DNA of 64,000 nt, from contig OY821786.1 of assembly GCA_963682175.1 (NCBI GenBank), forward strand, positions 36,511,501 through 36,575,500, in the 5' to 3' direction. The DNA comes from Triglochin maritima. Its lineage: Eukaryota > Streptophyta > Magnoliopsida > Alismatales > Juncaginaceae. The position numbers and the translations under genes were made by a program. A model generated the notes under the pieces. That model made no database searches. It was not told where the DNA came from and saw only the letters and a list, made by a program, of their open reading frames with translations. Shown one piece after another: positions 21,867 to 33,378 of the stretch (positions are counted from its first letter, which is position 1; every line of letters begins with the position of its first letter).

Positions 21867-24800
21867 TTACCGGAATAACTCTGGATACTGCCTCCTGACA
21901 TCCTCCTCAATCTCCCAGGTAGCCTCTCTGTCAGTGTGATGCTGCCACCTGACCTTCACCATAGGAATCGCTCTCCTCCTGAGCTGGTGTACCATCTGAT
22001 CCACAATCTCAACTGGTCTCTCATCTAATGACAAATCCTGCTGGATCTCCGGTACTGATATCTCTATCACATGAGCTGGATCGGCCACGTACTTCCTCAA
22101 CATAGAAACATGGAAGACGTTGTGAAGTCCTGCGAACTGTGGCGGTAAAGCAATCCTATACGCCACCTCACCAATCCGATCCAATATCTCAAACGGTCCG
22201 ACATATCTCGGACTCAGCTTCCCCTTCTTCCCGAATCTCATCACTCCTCTGGAAGGCGAGATCTTCAGGAAGACATGATCTCCTACCTCAAAAGTCAGTT
22301 CACGCCTCCGCGTATCAGCATAACTCTTCTGCCTGCTCTGCGCCGTAGCTAGTCGTCTCCGAATCACGTCGACCTTCTCTGAATACAACTGGATAATGTC
22401 AGGTCCAACTAGCTGTCTCTCGCCCACATCACTCCAGCATACCGGCGATCTACACGGTCTCCCGTATAATGCCTCATAGGGTGCCATCCCAATACTCGAG
22501 TGGTAGCTGTTGTTGTAGGCGAACTCGATCAACGGCAAATGCTCATCCCAATGTCCTGCCCAGTCAAGTGTACACGCTCTCAGCATGTCCTCCAAAGTCT
22601 GTATCGTCCGCTCTGACTGGCCATCTGTCTGTGGGTGGAAAGCTGTGCTAAACTTCAGACGTGTCCCCAGTGCTCTGTGTAGACTCTCCCAAAATCTCGA
22701 AGTGAATCTGGGATCTCTGTCTGAAATGATACTGACTGGTACGCCATGAAGTCTGACAATCTCCTCAATATATAACTTAGCTAGACCCTCCAGAGCAAGA
22801 GTGGTCTTAATAGCTAAGAAATGTGCCGACTTGGTCAGTCGATCGACTATAACCCAAATCGCATCGTGGAATCTCCGTGTCTTCGGTAGCCCCGTAACAA
22901 AATCCATCGTCACGTGCTCCCACTTCCACTCGGGCAACTCAATCCTCTGCATCTGCCCTGCTGGTCTCTGGTGCTCGATCTTCACCTGCTGACAGACCAA
23001 ACACCTCGACACGAAGTCTGCAACGTCCTTCTTCATGCCTCGCCACCAGAAGTTCCGCTGCAGGTCTTTGTACATCTTGGTACTCCCTGGATGAATGGAA
23101 TATCTCGATCTGTGTGCCTCCTCCATGATATCATGTCTCAGGTCCTCTGTCTTTGGCACCCAGATACGGTCTCTGAATCTCAGACCTCCGTCCACTCCAA
23201 CTCTGAAGTCTGACCCATCTCTGGCAGCTAACTGTAACAAACTGCTCAACTCCTCATCTGTAGTCTGAGCACGAATCACTGCTGATACTGTCTGAGGCTC
23301 TACTCTCAATCCGGCAATCACTGCGCCCTCAGAGCTATCAGCAAATGGCCTCCACTCTGCCAAGGACTCTAGCAGTCTCCACTCCTGAATGCATAGGCCT
23401 GCTACTGATACTTCCACCTTCCGGCTCAAAGCGTCTGCAACTGTGTTCGCCTTCCCCGGATGGTAAGAGATAGTGAAGTCATAGTCCTTAATGAACTCAA
23501 GCCATCTGCGCTGCCTCATATTCAGCTCCTTCTGCGAGAACAGGTACTTCAAACTCTGATGATCTGTAAACACCTCGAACTGCTCGCCATAAAGATAGTG
23601 TCTCCAGGTCTTCAGTGCATGAACCACTGCTGCTAACTCCAAATCATGTGTCGGGTAATTCCTCTCATGGACCTTCAGCTGTCTGGATGCGTACGCGATC
23701 ACCCTCCCGTGCTGCATAAGTACACATCCTAAGCCAACACCTGAAGCGTCGCTATAAATCACAAATCCACCCGTGCCACTCGGCAATGATAAAACTGGTG
23801 CTGTGGTCAACAGTCTCTTCAGCTCCTGAAAGCTATCCTCGCACTTCTGCGACCAAACAAAAGTGACTCCCTTCTGCGTCAGAGCTGTCAGTGGTGCTGC
23901 CAATCTCGAGAAGTCTTTGATGAAGCGACGGTAATAACCCGCCAATCCAACAAAGCTCCTAATCTCCGTCACGCTCGTAGGGGTCCTCCACTGTGTCACC
24001 GCCTCTACCTTCGCCGGATCCACTGATATCCCCTCTGCCGATACAATGTGTCCGAGGAACGCCACTCTGTCCAACCAAAACTCGCACTTTGAGAACTTAG
24101 CATATAACTGCTGAGCCCTCAAGATGCTGAGTACAATCCTCAGATGCTCTCTGTGCTGCTCCACATCTGGTGAATAGATCAAGATGTCATCCACGAAGAC
24201 AATCACAAATATATCAATATACTGCCTGAATGTCCGGTGCATCAGATCCATGAACGCTGTCGGAGCATTCGTCAATCCAAATGGCATCACCAAGAACTCA
24301 TAGTGTCCATATCTCGTCCTGAAGGCTGTCTTCTGGATGTCCTCATCTCGGATCCTCAACTGGTGATATCCTGAACGCAGGTCAATCTTCGAGAAAACCT
24401 TCGCCGACTGCAGCTGGTCAAAGAGATCCTCGATCCTAGGTAAGGGATACCTATTCTTCACCGTCACCTGGTTCAGCATCCTGTAGTCTATGCACATCCT
24501 CAAGGATCCGTCCTTCTTCTTCACAAACAAAACTGGTGCACCCCAAGGCGAGACGCTCGGTCTGATAAATCCAGAGTCCATCAACTCCTGCAACTGCTTC
24601 TTCAACTCTGTCAACTCAGCAGGTGCCATCCGGTATGGAGCCTTCGACTGTGGTGTAGTGTCGGCTACCAACTCAATGCCGAACTCCAACTCCCGGTGTG
24701 GTGGTAATCCTGGAATCTCCGCCGGAAAAACATCCGCGAACTCCTGCACCACCTCAATGTCCTCTAGCCTCTGGGACTCTGCCTCCGCAACCACAAGTGT

Positions 24801-26309
24801 CGCCAGAAATGCTACACAACCCTGCTGTAACAGTCTCTGAGCTCTCACGGCAGATACAATAATGCGACCCCCTCTGCTTCTGATCCCTCTAATCAGAATA
24901 TCAGGCAAACCCTTTCTCGGGATCAAAATCTTCTTCTCACGGCACAAGACTCGAACATCATATTGGGACAGCCAATCCATCCCAAGTATGACATCAAAGT
25001 CCTCCATCGGTAGCAAGACCAGGTCTGCCGGAAACTCCTGATCTCCCGAAACAACCGTGGCGCCGGGGACAAATCTCCCCACAGTGCCCACCAGACCCAG
25101 GGGTGTGCTGACTTCCAAAGTGGCAGTCAACATCGCAAGGGTACAGCCCAACACTCCCGCAAATCGCTCTGAGATGAACGAGTGTGTCGCGCCACAATCA
25201 AATAACACCCTAGCTACTGAACCTGCGATAAGAAGTGTACCTTCCACGACAGCGCCTCCATCCCGAGCCTCCTCTGCCTGGATGGTGAAAACTCTGCCAG
25301 TGCGCTGCCCCTGCTGAGGTCTGAAAGGTGGTCTACCTCCGCCTCCTCCTCTGCCTGGTGCGGGTAAACCCGGTGGTCTGCTCGGCCCAGCTCCTCGGCT
25401 CGGACAGCTCCTGATAAAGTGACCCAGCTGGCCACAACCATGACATGCTCCGGGGGTGAAGCACGGCCCGGAGTGAAATCTCCCACAAGTACCACAAGGC
25501 TCAGGTCGTGGTACTGCAACTCCTGCTCCCTCGTACCGGGGCCTCTTGCCCGGATTCCCTCCAATCTGCCCTCCTGGCCTCCCAGAGAACCTACCTGATG
25601 GCCTCCTCTCATCCTGGTAGTTCTCCCTGTAGTCACGATCAAGAACAGAGGCACTCTTCACTGCATCGGCCAACGTGCTCGGCATGTGTGTCAGCACCTT
25701 CGTCCTCAGCTGCTTCCGGAGCCCCCGGACGAACTTCCCTACCCTCTGCTCCTGTGTAACATACATCTCGGGACAGTAACGCTCAAGGGCGTTGAACTTC
25801 CCGATGTAGCCTGCTAGGGTCATGTCTCCCTGCTAAAGACTCAGAAACTCCTCCCTCTTCTGATCCTGGACATGCTGCGGAAAATACTGCTCGTTGAACT
25901 CGCCAACGAACTCCTCCCAGGCTATATCATCTCTGTCCGCAAACACCACTGCAGATGTGGACCTCCACCAGTTGGACGCAGCACCGCCCAACACATAAGT
26001 AGCCAGGCCCACTCTCGCCTCTGGAGGACAACCAATAGCACTGAAAATCTTCTGCATAGTGAAGATCCACTCCTCCGCAGCCTCCGCGTCATACTGCCCC
26101 AGAAAGGTAGGCGGATGCTGGCGCATAAACCGGTCATGTATAGCGCCAGTCCCCGTCTGCCCAGTCTGTGCTGTCTGCTGCTGTAGCATCTCCATCAGAC
26201 GTCCGACCGTATCGAACAACGTCCGACGCTCATCCTCCCAAGCCTCATCCCTCGCAGTCTCACTCTCACCGCGAGTATGGGCAACCGCCTTCTCCCGTCT
26301 AGGAGGCAT
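21867..26309 (-). CDS. Gypsy gag-pol polyprotein, open except one in-frame TAG
   Basis: The frame runs from ATG 26309 ([12 protein letters not shown]) to TAA 21867, 1480 residues if TAG 25833-25835 is counted as an amino acid. It encodes capsid/nucleocapsid, protease, reverse transcriptase, RNase H and integrase for copy-and-paste movement. Gag motifs ([17 protein letters not shown]) precede the TAG. After it come a CCHC knuckle ([15 protein letters not shown]), protease [11 protein letters not shown] with FVDDILIY, RNase H with [10 protein letters not shown], an HHCC integrase finger ([14 protein letters not shown]), integrase acids in [15 protein letters not shown] and [14 protein letters not shown], and a chromodomain-like end ([25 protein letters not shown]) of the Tekay/Del type. 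The TAG replaces what is normally a glutamine in a LSLQQGDMT-like motif, so it looks like a CAG-to-TAG change; readthrough is possible. No frameshift was seen. Confidence 0.93.
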
Positions 26310-26417
26310 CTGCCAAAGGAAACAAGACAATATCAATATAATCTGTGCATGCATGATCCTCTAGACCTAACTCCTAACTCAAAGGTGGTTTCTTTGGACA
26401 AGTACGCCGAGATCAAC

Positions 26418-26429
26418 GCTCTGATACCA
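26418..26429 (-). other. Primer-binding site, tRNA-iMet
   Basis: TGGTATCAGAGC on the minus strand, three bases beyond the 5' LTR end, complements the 3' end of initiator tRNA-Met. Confidence 0.9.
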
Positions 26430-26432
26430 AAT

Positions 26433-28394
26433 TGTAACGTACCCGAAAACAGCGGAAAATTTAAACAATAATAAAGACCGTCAACGGTCAACACTGGGCA
26501 CGTCACGGGAAATAAACCACATATATATATAAAATATATAAGGTACAGACCCACGTGGAAGTCAACTATACATACTATACCGACTGACTGTGATTACAAC
26601 AAAAGCTATACAACATGTAATCACCTCAAAAGAAGAAGACAACTACAGGATCCGATCTCGGGGGCACCGTCCTCGGTCACCACCTCAAACTCTAACCCTG
26701 CTCGCTACCTGAAATGCAAACAACAAACATGCCTGAGTTCCCTGAAGGAACCCCGTATACCAAACCTCCTAAAATATAAAAAGGAATTAAAGACAATGCA
26801 ATGCTATGCACATGATCATCCGCCTCGGGCCCACAATAATGCCCTCACCGCCTCCGCGGCACTGAACCACTCCTGTCACTAGGGTCAAGTCAGTCCACCG
26901 CTGCCTCACAAGGGTCAGTCGACACCACTGCTCCCCAAAAAGTGCAGGAAGGAACCCCCGGTACACGCCGCACCCAAGGAGCGAGTCAGCCCGCCGAATA
27001 CACAACTCGGGTCAGACGACAGCCACTGCTCCCCCAAGAGTCGTCTAACGCGCACCCTGCCGGAACATCCTCGGCCTACCGCTAAACCCTCGCAAACTGC
27101 CCAAGGTTTACGGTACACATCCCTCACACCCCGCTCGGTAAGAGAGGAAAAAGGTACAACAATAATACGCCTTCGTCGAAGGTGAAATCCGTAGCTCTCA
27201 AAGCCGGTAATCGACCGTCGCTTCGGAGCCGGTAGTCGACCTGACATCGACGGATCGCGTGTGGATAAATCCACCAACCTGCGGTAGATCGGTCGACCGC
27301 TACAAGCACACCGGTCGACCGGTCCCCCACACAGTACACAGTACTGTACAAACAAATCTACCGGTCGAACCACGCCAACCGAATTACCGACCAATCGGTC
27401 GAACAAAAGTCATCTAGCGGTCGACCGTTTGGAAGGTCTACGCTATACAATTTTATATAATATATATATCCGACCGGTCGAACCAAGGGGCCGTTCGACC
27501 GATAACAGGACTTTCAATATTTTGCCCAAGTCTCGTTCGGTCGACCGGAACTGAAATACAGTTCGACCGAAACAACACAAGCACTCTACCGCTTAATTAA
27601 ATGCTCAGTCGGTCGACCGAGAGTTAAAGAGCGGTCGACCGTTTTGATGGTCAAAGTTCCCAACCGACTTAGCATCGAATGGATCGGTCGAACAAGGTAA
27701 AGGACGTTCGACCGTTTAATAAGTCAAAATCCCCAACCGACCCATTCTCATCGTTATTCGGTCGACCGGCTAAGTGGTCTCGTTCGACCGATAACAGTAT
27801 ATCCCCTTTTTCCCGCACAAATCTGGCATAACGGTCGACCGTCTAACGACATCGTTCGACCGTTCGCGGGTAAACAGCAATATAATAATAGGATCGGTCG
27901 ACTGCCCACAGGCACCGGTCGACCGATCGTCGTCTTCAACCTCTGAATTGGTTGAATTCCGACGGGGAATTCGACACCAACGTCGATCCCCAACACTCAC
28001 AAGGCTTATGTGAGTTATATTGAAGATTTGGCATACCTTTTTGACGGTTGAAGAAGCCTCCCGAGCTTTGTCAACTTCTTCTCTTCTCTTTCCTTTCTTC
28101 TTCTTCTTCTTCTTCTCTCCTCCTTCTTCTTCTCCGAATATCTCCCTCACTCTCTGTTGATCAGCAAATGATGAAGAAAACGTTTTCAGCTAATCCTCAC
28201 ATCCCTATTTATACTAAAACCTAATCTTATCTCACCTCCCCATCCTCCAATCACCATCCACCTACAACCTTTCCAATAATAACCAGCCAACACTCTCTCT
28301 CACCTCTCAACACCTCATGCTCTCCATGCAGGATTAATTAGGGTTAATTAGATTTAGGTTTAGTTAATTAAGATGTTTAGTTTAGGTTATTACA
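26433..28394 (-). repeat. 5' LTR of the complete Gypsy copy (shared middle LTR)
   Basis: A 1962-bp copy of the 19855-21816 LTR at a constant offset of 6578 bp. It is also the 3' LTR of the truncated outer copy, because a polypurine tract (28395-28409) abuts it too. The palindrome array recurs at about 27208-27925. Confidence 0.93.
27208..27925. repeat. Paired GTCGAC-palindrome array (middle LTR)
   Basis: Copy of the array at 20630-21347, with the same spacing and only one base change noticed in this part of the LTR (27780). Confidence 0.88.
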
Positions 28395-28444
28395 ATCTAC
28401 CCTCCTTAAAAGAATTTCGTCCGCGAAATTCGAAGCAAACAGAC

Positions 28445-29632
28445 TTACCGGAATAACTCTGGATACTGCCTCCTGACATCCTCCTCAATCTCCCAGGTAG
28501 CCTCTCTGTCAGTGTGATGCTGCCACCTGACCTTCACCATAGGAATCGCTCTCCTCCTGAGCTGGTGTACCATCTGATCCACAATCTCAACTGGTCTCTC
28601 ATCTAATGACAAATCCTGCTGGATCTCCGGTACTGATATCTCTATCACATGAGCTGGATCGGCCACGTACTTCCTCAACATAGAAACATGGAAGACGTTG
28701 TGAAGTCCTGCGAACTGTGGCGGTAAAGCAATCCTATACGCCACCTCACCAATCCGATCCAATATCTCAAACGGTCCGACATATCTCGGACTCAGCTTCC
28801 CCTTCTTCCCGAATCTCATCACTCCTCTGGAAGGCGAGATCTTCAGGAAGACATGATCTCCTACCTCAAAAGTCAGTTCACGCCTCCGCGTATCAGCATA
28901 ACTCTTCTGCCTGCTCTGCGCCGTAGCTAGTCGTCTCCGAATCACGTCGACCTTCTCTGAATACAACTGGATAATGTCAGGTCCAACTAGCTGTCTCTCG
29001 CCCACATCACTCCAGCATACCGGCGATCTACACGGTCTCCCGTATAATGCCTCATAGGGTGCCATCCCAATACTCGAGTGGTAGCTGTTGTTGTAGGCGA
29101 ACTCGATCAACGGCAAATGCTCATCCCAATGTCCTGCCCAGTCAAGTGTACACGCTCTCAGCATGTCCTCCAAAGTCTGTATCGTCCGCTCTGACTGGCC
29201 ATCTGTCTGTGGGTGGAAAGCTGTGCTAAACTTCAGACGTGTCCCCAGTGCTCTGTGTAGACTCTCCCAAAATCTCGAAGTGAATCTGGGATCTCTGTCT
29301 GAAATGATACTGACTGGTACGCCATGAAGTCTGACAATCTCCTCAATATATAACTTAGCTAGACCCTCCAGAGCAAGAGTGGTCTTAATAGCTAAGAAAT
29401 GTGCCGACTTGGTCAGTCGATCGACTATAACCCAAATCGCATCGTGGAATCTCCGTGTCTTCGGTAGCCCCGTAACAAAATCCATCGTCACGTGAGTTAT
29501 ATTGAAGATTTGGCATACCTTTTTGACGGTTGAAGAAGCCTCCCGAGCTTTGTCAACTTCTTCTCTTCTCTTTCCTTTCTTCTTCTTCTTCTTCTTCTCT
29601 CCTCCTTCTTCTTCTCCGAATATCTCCCTCAC
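28445..29632 (-). CDS. Chimeric LTR-leader / integrase-core frame
   Basis: A 395-codon frame created by the deletion. Residues 1 to about 47 come from the LTR leader frame ([12 protein letters not shown], then [13 protein letters not shown]) and are fused in frame to integrase from [10 protein letters not shown] to the chromodomain-like end. All three catalytic acids of the DDE core are kept. The HHCC finger, RNase H, RT, protease and Gag are gone. The junction lies at 29492-29494, where LTR and internal sequence share GTG. The retained LTR piece keeps its TATA box about 55 bp upstream of the ATG, so the frame has a potential promoter. The lysine run resembles a nuclear localisation signal. 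Expression and activity are unproven; it may be a by-product of the deletion. Confidence 0.75.
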   Translation of the reverse strand: MREIFGEEEGGEKKKKKKKGKRREEVDKAREASSTVKKVCQIFNITHVTMDFVTGLPKTRRFHDAIWVIVDRLTKSAHFLAIKTTLALEGLAKLYIEEIVRLHGVPVSIISDRDPRFTSRFWESLHRALGTRLKFSTAFHPQTDGQSERTIQTLEDMLRACTLDWAGHWDEHLPLIEFAYNNSYHSSIGMAPYEALYGRPCRSPVCWSDVGERQLVGPDIIQLYSEKVDVIRRRLATAQSRQKSYADTRRRELTFEVGDHVFLKISPSRGVMRFGKKGKLSPRYVGPFEILDRIGEVAYRIALPPQFAGLHNVFHVSMLRKYVADPAHVIEISVPEIQQDLSLDERPVEIVDQMVHQLRRRAIPMVKVRWQHHTDREATWEIEEDVRRQYPELFR

Positions 29633-29876
29633 TCTCTGTTGATCAGCAAATGATGAAGAAAACGTTTTCAGCTAATCCTCACATCCCTATTTATACTAAA
29701 ACCTAATCTTATCTCACCTCCCCATCCTCCAATCACCATCCACCTACAACCTTTCCAATAATAACCAGCCAACACTCTCTCTCACCTCTCAACACCTCAT
29801 GCTCTCCATGCAGGATTAATTAGGGTTAATTAGATTTAGGTTTAGTTAATTAAGATGTTTAGTTTAGGTTATTACA
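29492..29876 (-). repeat. Partial outer LTR (U3 and start of transcribed region)
   Basis: The first 385 bp of the LTR (minus strand TGTAATAACC to the GTG junction), identical by eye to 21432-21816. It lacks the palindrome array and the LTR 3' end, so no primer-binding site adjoins it. TATA box at 29687-29695. Confidence 0.9.
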
Positions 29877-31138
29877 CTAACGGACTTGACTTACTTACCT
29901 ACCATCTAGTCAACTAGTACTACTGGAGCAATGACTGCAAAATTCCTAATCAATCAACTAATGAGCCAAGCCTAATCTAAAGCTAATAATTTGTATTGGT
30001 TAATTTAATATGTCCAAGGAGTACATGCGAACATGGGTGAAACTTACAAGGCCAAGGAGTACGTAGTTGGTCATCTTATAGATCATGAGTACATGATGAT
30101 TACAAGACCTTGGTGTATTTAAAACAAATTAGAGTTCATTAATTTATCATGTTGATGTTATCTCCTCTTCCTCTCTCTCTCCTCCTCCAACACCAAACTC
30201 TGTCCTCTCTCTCCTCCCCCCTCCGTAGGCACCGGTCCAGGAGAGTTGAAACTCAACCTGCAGTCAAAAGACTTCTTGTATCACGAACGATGCTCCGATT
30301 CTTTTCTGTTGTATTCGTAAATGTAGATCACTAGTATGTATGATTGCCCCCACACTTCTGTTGTTTATTGCTAACACTTTGACAAAAGTAATGTAGGTGA
30401 AAGATTAACTTGATAAGACATGGCAAATAAATGACACACAAAGGTAGAAACTTGGTCTCCTAATATGAGTGGCAGAGAAATTGCTTTAAAGAGGAACTTT
30501 CATTACATAATATTATCATGTAGTTGTCCCAATGTGTTTCATATGTTCTTTGTCGTACTATTCCATTCTAACCATTCATTACCCACGAATAAGAAATTGA
30601 CCTAAATAGGTGAAGAGGAAGATGTTACGATTTAATGGTCACAAATGTAAAGCGTCACCGACCGAAATGACTATAAGGTAAACTTCTATTAACCTAATAT
30701 ATTTTAGTAGTTAATTAAATTAAAACAATTCGTGGGATCTCAACAATCTTGCTAAACGTATACTCTTAGTTTTGTTGCGTGAGGATCTTCAATTCTTTAT
30801 AGTCTAATTTTATATCGGAAATTGCAATCAAACAACAGTGGTAGAATTTGTCTCTACGTATTTTTAGGTGGAAAATAGTTTTTTTCTTATATTTGTTCAG
30901 GACCATCTTAATTCTTGGAAAAAAACACATTCCATGCAAATATTATGTTTCTCATTGTAGAAAATCAACACACATTTCGGAAACATATGTTTTCAACACA
31001 CCGGGCTGTGAACACGTAATTCGAGAATTCCAATGGAACTTCAAATGGAGGAATATAAAATTTTAGAATTTACAAACAACATGGTATCGTTTTCTTATTT
31101 AAATAAATTTCATTTTTTTAAAAAACCAATTTTTAAAA
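29877..31138. other. Right flank of the insertion, then non-coding sequence
   Basis: 29877-30040 is the continuation of the duplicated host sequence. Beyond it is AT-rich DNA with a CT-rich patch (30161-30222) and no supported gene. Confidence 0.65.
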
Positions 31139-32115
31139 GGGTTATTTGCTTGGGTGTCACCAAGAAACAATTAAATTAACTTTATGCCACCTGGTTTTGA
31201 CTATTTGATCTAATATCATAGAAAAATCAAACTATTTATCTTAATGTCATAGGAAAACAAAATATTTACCTTTATGTCAATCCGTCAGTAAATCGTTAAC
31301 TTTTCCGTTAACGTCCGTTAACGATATTAATATTTAATGAAAATTTTGCAGAATCACCATGAATAAACCAAAAATTTATAAATTTAATTATATGTGTTGT
31401 AAAAATTGCAAAAAATTATTCAATTTTTTAATCTATACACTCTCTCATATCTATCTTTCAACTTTATTTTTTCTTTGTCTGTCACTAAACTTAATGACTC
31501 AATTACTAAACTAATGAATTTCGATAATTTTTTTCTAAAAATTATTTATTTTTATTTATCTTATTTCAGATTCATGATTTTTAATATTTTAGTACAAGAA
31601 TCTGATAATTGATAAAGAATTTTTACACAAAAAAAATAATTTTTTTTGGAAAAACACATTTTATATAAAAAATGAATTTTCTAATAAAAAATAATTAATT
31701 GTTTTGTATTTTTAAAATTTTAAAAATTATCAAATTTTATTAGTTTAGTAATCGAGTCATTAAGTTTAGTGAGAGACAAATAAGAAATGAAAGTTGAAAG
31801 ATAGAGATGAGAGAATATAGATAAATTATTTGAGTATTTTTTTGCAATTTTTACAACACATATAATGAATTTTATGATTTTTTTGGTTTATTCATGGTGA
31901 TTCTGCAAAATTTCCATTAAATATTTATATACTTAACGGACATTAACGAAAAAGTTAACGGTTTACTAACGGAATGACATAAAGGTAAATATTTTGTTTT
32001 CCTATGACATTAAGATAAATAGTTTGATTTTTCTATGACATTAAGCCAAATAGTCAAAACCAGGTGACATGAAGCCAATTTAGTTGTTTCTTGGTAGCAC
32101 CCAAACAAATAACCT
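31139..32115. mobile_element. ~1-kb foldback/MULE-type MITE with ~480-bp inverted arms
   Basis: The left arm (from GGTTATTTGCTTGGGTG) is the inverted repeat of the right arm (to CACCCAAACAAATAACC). Matching continues inward through AACTTTATGCCACCTGG, GTTAACGTCCGTTAACG-like, ATGAATAAACC and CTTAATGACTCAATTACTAAAC segments, leaving a short spacer near 31620-31700. A possible 9-bp duplication TTTTTAAAA (31130-31138 and 32116-32124) suggests the Mutator class, but the site is low-complexity. No ORF. Confidence 0.8.
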
Positions 32116-32569
32116 TTTTTAAAAGCTTGATATAATATTGTAAGCGCAATATTATTTCTAACTCCGATGTCTAAAATAACACGTGAACAATGGATAGAAA
32201 CGACGATTTAAATTGGAGCTTTAGATTAATTTTTTTGAAAAATATATAAATTTATTTTGGTCAAACTATTTTAAGAAAATTTCAATTTCCACCCTTTACT
32301 AGTTTTTTTTTTGTATTGAAGGTCTGCTAATGGCAATGAAAATATTTGTTAACTATTTATGTTAAAGTATACTTTAAAATTAAATTAGCACATTAAATAT
32401 CTCAAAGGGAGGAACAAAATATATGGCCAATGAGTTTATGGCTATAGATGTACCATATGGATTAGTGGTTAGTTGATAGTAGATGGTACTAGAACTGATC
32501 TTCCACAAACGTTAATATCTGAAAATAAAAAAATTGATCCAAAGAAGCGTCTCCATCGTTGAAAAGAGG

Positions 32570-32988
32570 GTTAATTACAGTTTGACCTTCTGAACTATAC
32601 ATTGGTATCACTTTGCCCCCTGAACTTACAAAGTTAACAGTTACATCCTCTGAACTTTAATTTTGTAACACTTTGTCCCCCCTGAACTTCAAAAACTCAT
32701 TATTTAACACACATTCGACGTTTTTTTCCTACTTTTTTTGTTGTATCCCTAATACACTCTTAAACCTATATTTACGTGAAAGTTTGGATCCAAACAGAGG
32801 TCGGATATGGTTGGAATTTTTTATTTATACTCTCATATCTATCTTTCAACTTTCATTTCTTCTTTTCCCATGACATTAAGATAAATAGTTTGATTTTGCT
32901 ATGACATTAGACGAAATAGTCAGAACCATGTGGTATAAAGCCAATTTAGTTGTTTCTTGGTGGCACCCAAGCAAATAACCCTAGATTA
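32570..32988. mobile_element. Composite MITE remnant
   Basis: The left end GGGTTAATTACAGTTTGACC with 'ccctgaactt' repeats is one MITE type. The right part, from 32835 to CACCCAAGCAAATAACCCT, is the terminal 150 bp of the foldback family at 31139-32115. The join suggests a nested or recombined pair. Confidence 0.6.
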
Positions 32989-33378
32989 TATCACTTCCTT
33001 GTCTATCACTTGAGAAACCACAAATGTCTGGTACATCATTTCTATTTTTATCAAAGCAAGTATAATATGTTATTTACCATAGAACTTTATGGGATAGATA
33101 TCCATAAGCATTAAAAACCATATAATACAAATACATTATGAATGGTAAATACAATCACTTTTAATATTAAAAGTTCGGTTCGGAACCGAAGCTCTAGATA
33201 GGAGTGAACTTGGGTTCTGAATTGGACCGCACTAGATCGAGGACCGAAATTCACCTACCTCTGGACTGACGACAGAAACGAATTCAGTTCGGGCTACTGA
33301 ATTGGCCAGTTTCTGTTCGTCCAAGACCATACCGATTTGAATAAAATAGTATCTAAAAACTGATCATAAAGTTGTAAC

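Larger units (their letters stand above)
19855..29876 (-). mobile_element. Tandem Ty3/Gypsy (Tekay/Del-type) array, three LTRs
   Basis: Read on the minus strand: partial LTR (29492-29876), deleted internal region (28395-29494), full LTR (26433-28394), full internal region (21817-26432), full LTR (19855-21816). The outermost flanks are CTAAC at 19850-19854 and again at 29877-29881, the 5-bp duplication of one integration. The uninterrupted target survives in the paralogous copy near 38.48 kb. The two complete LTRs are both 1962 bp, and I find only one difference between them (C at 21202, T at 27780). Such near-identity indicates recent integration or gene conversion. A tandem array within one target duplication most simply reflects LTR-LTR unequal recombination followed by an internal deletion of about 5.1 kb. 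Confidence 0.92.

Noticed and set aside
33165..33340. GTTCGGTTCGGAACCGAAGC-rich stretch as a fifth hAT element
   Set aside because: No matching inverted ends or 8-bp duplication found.
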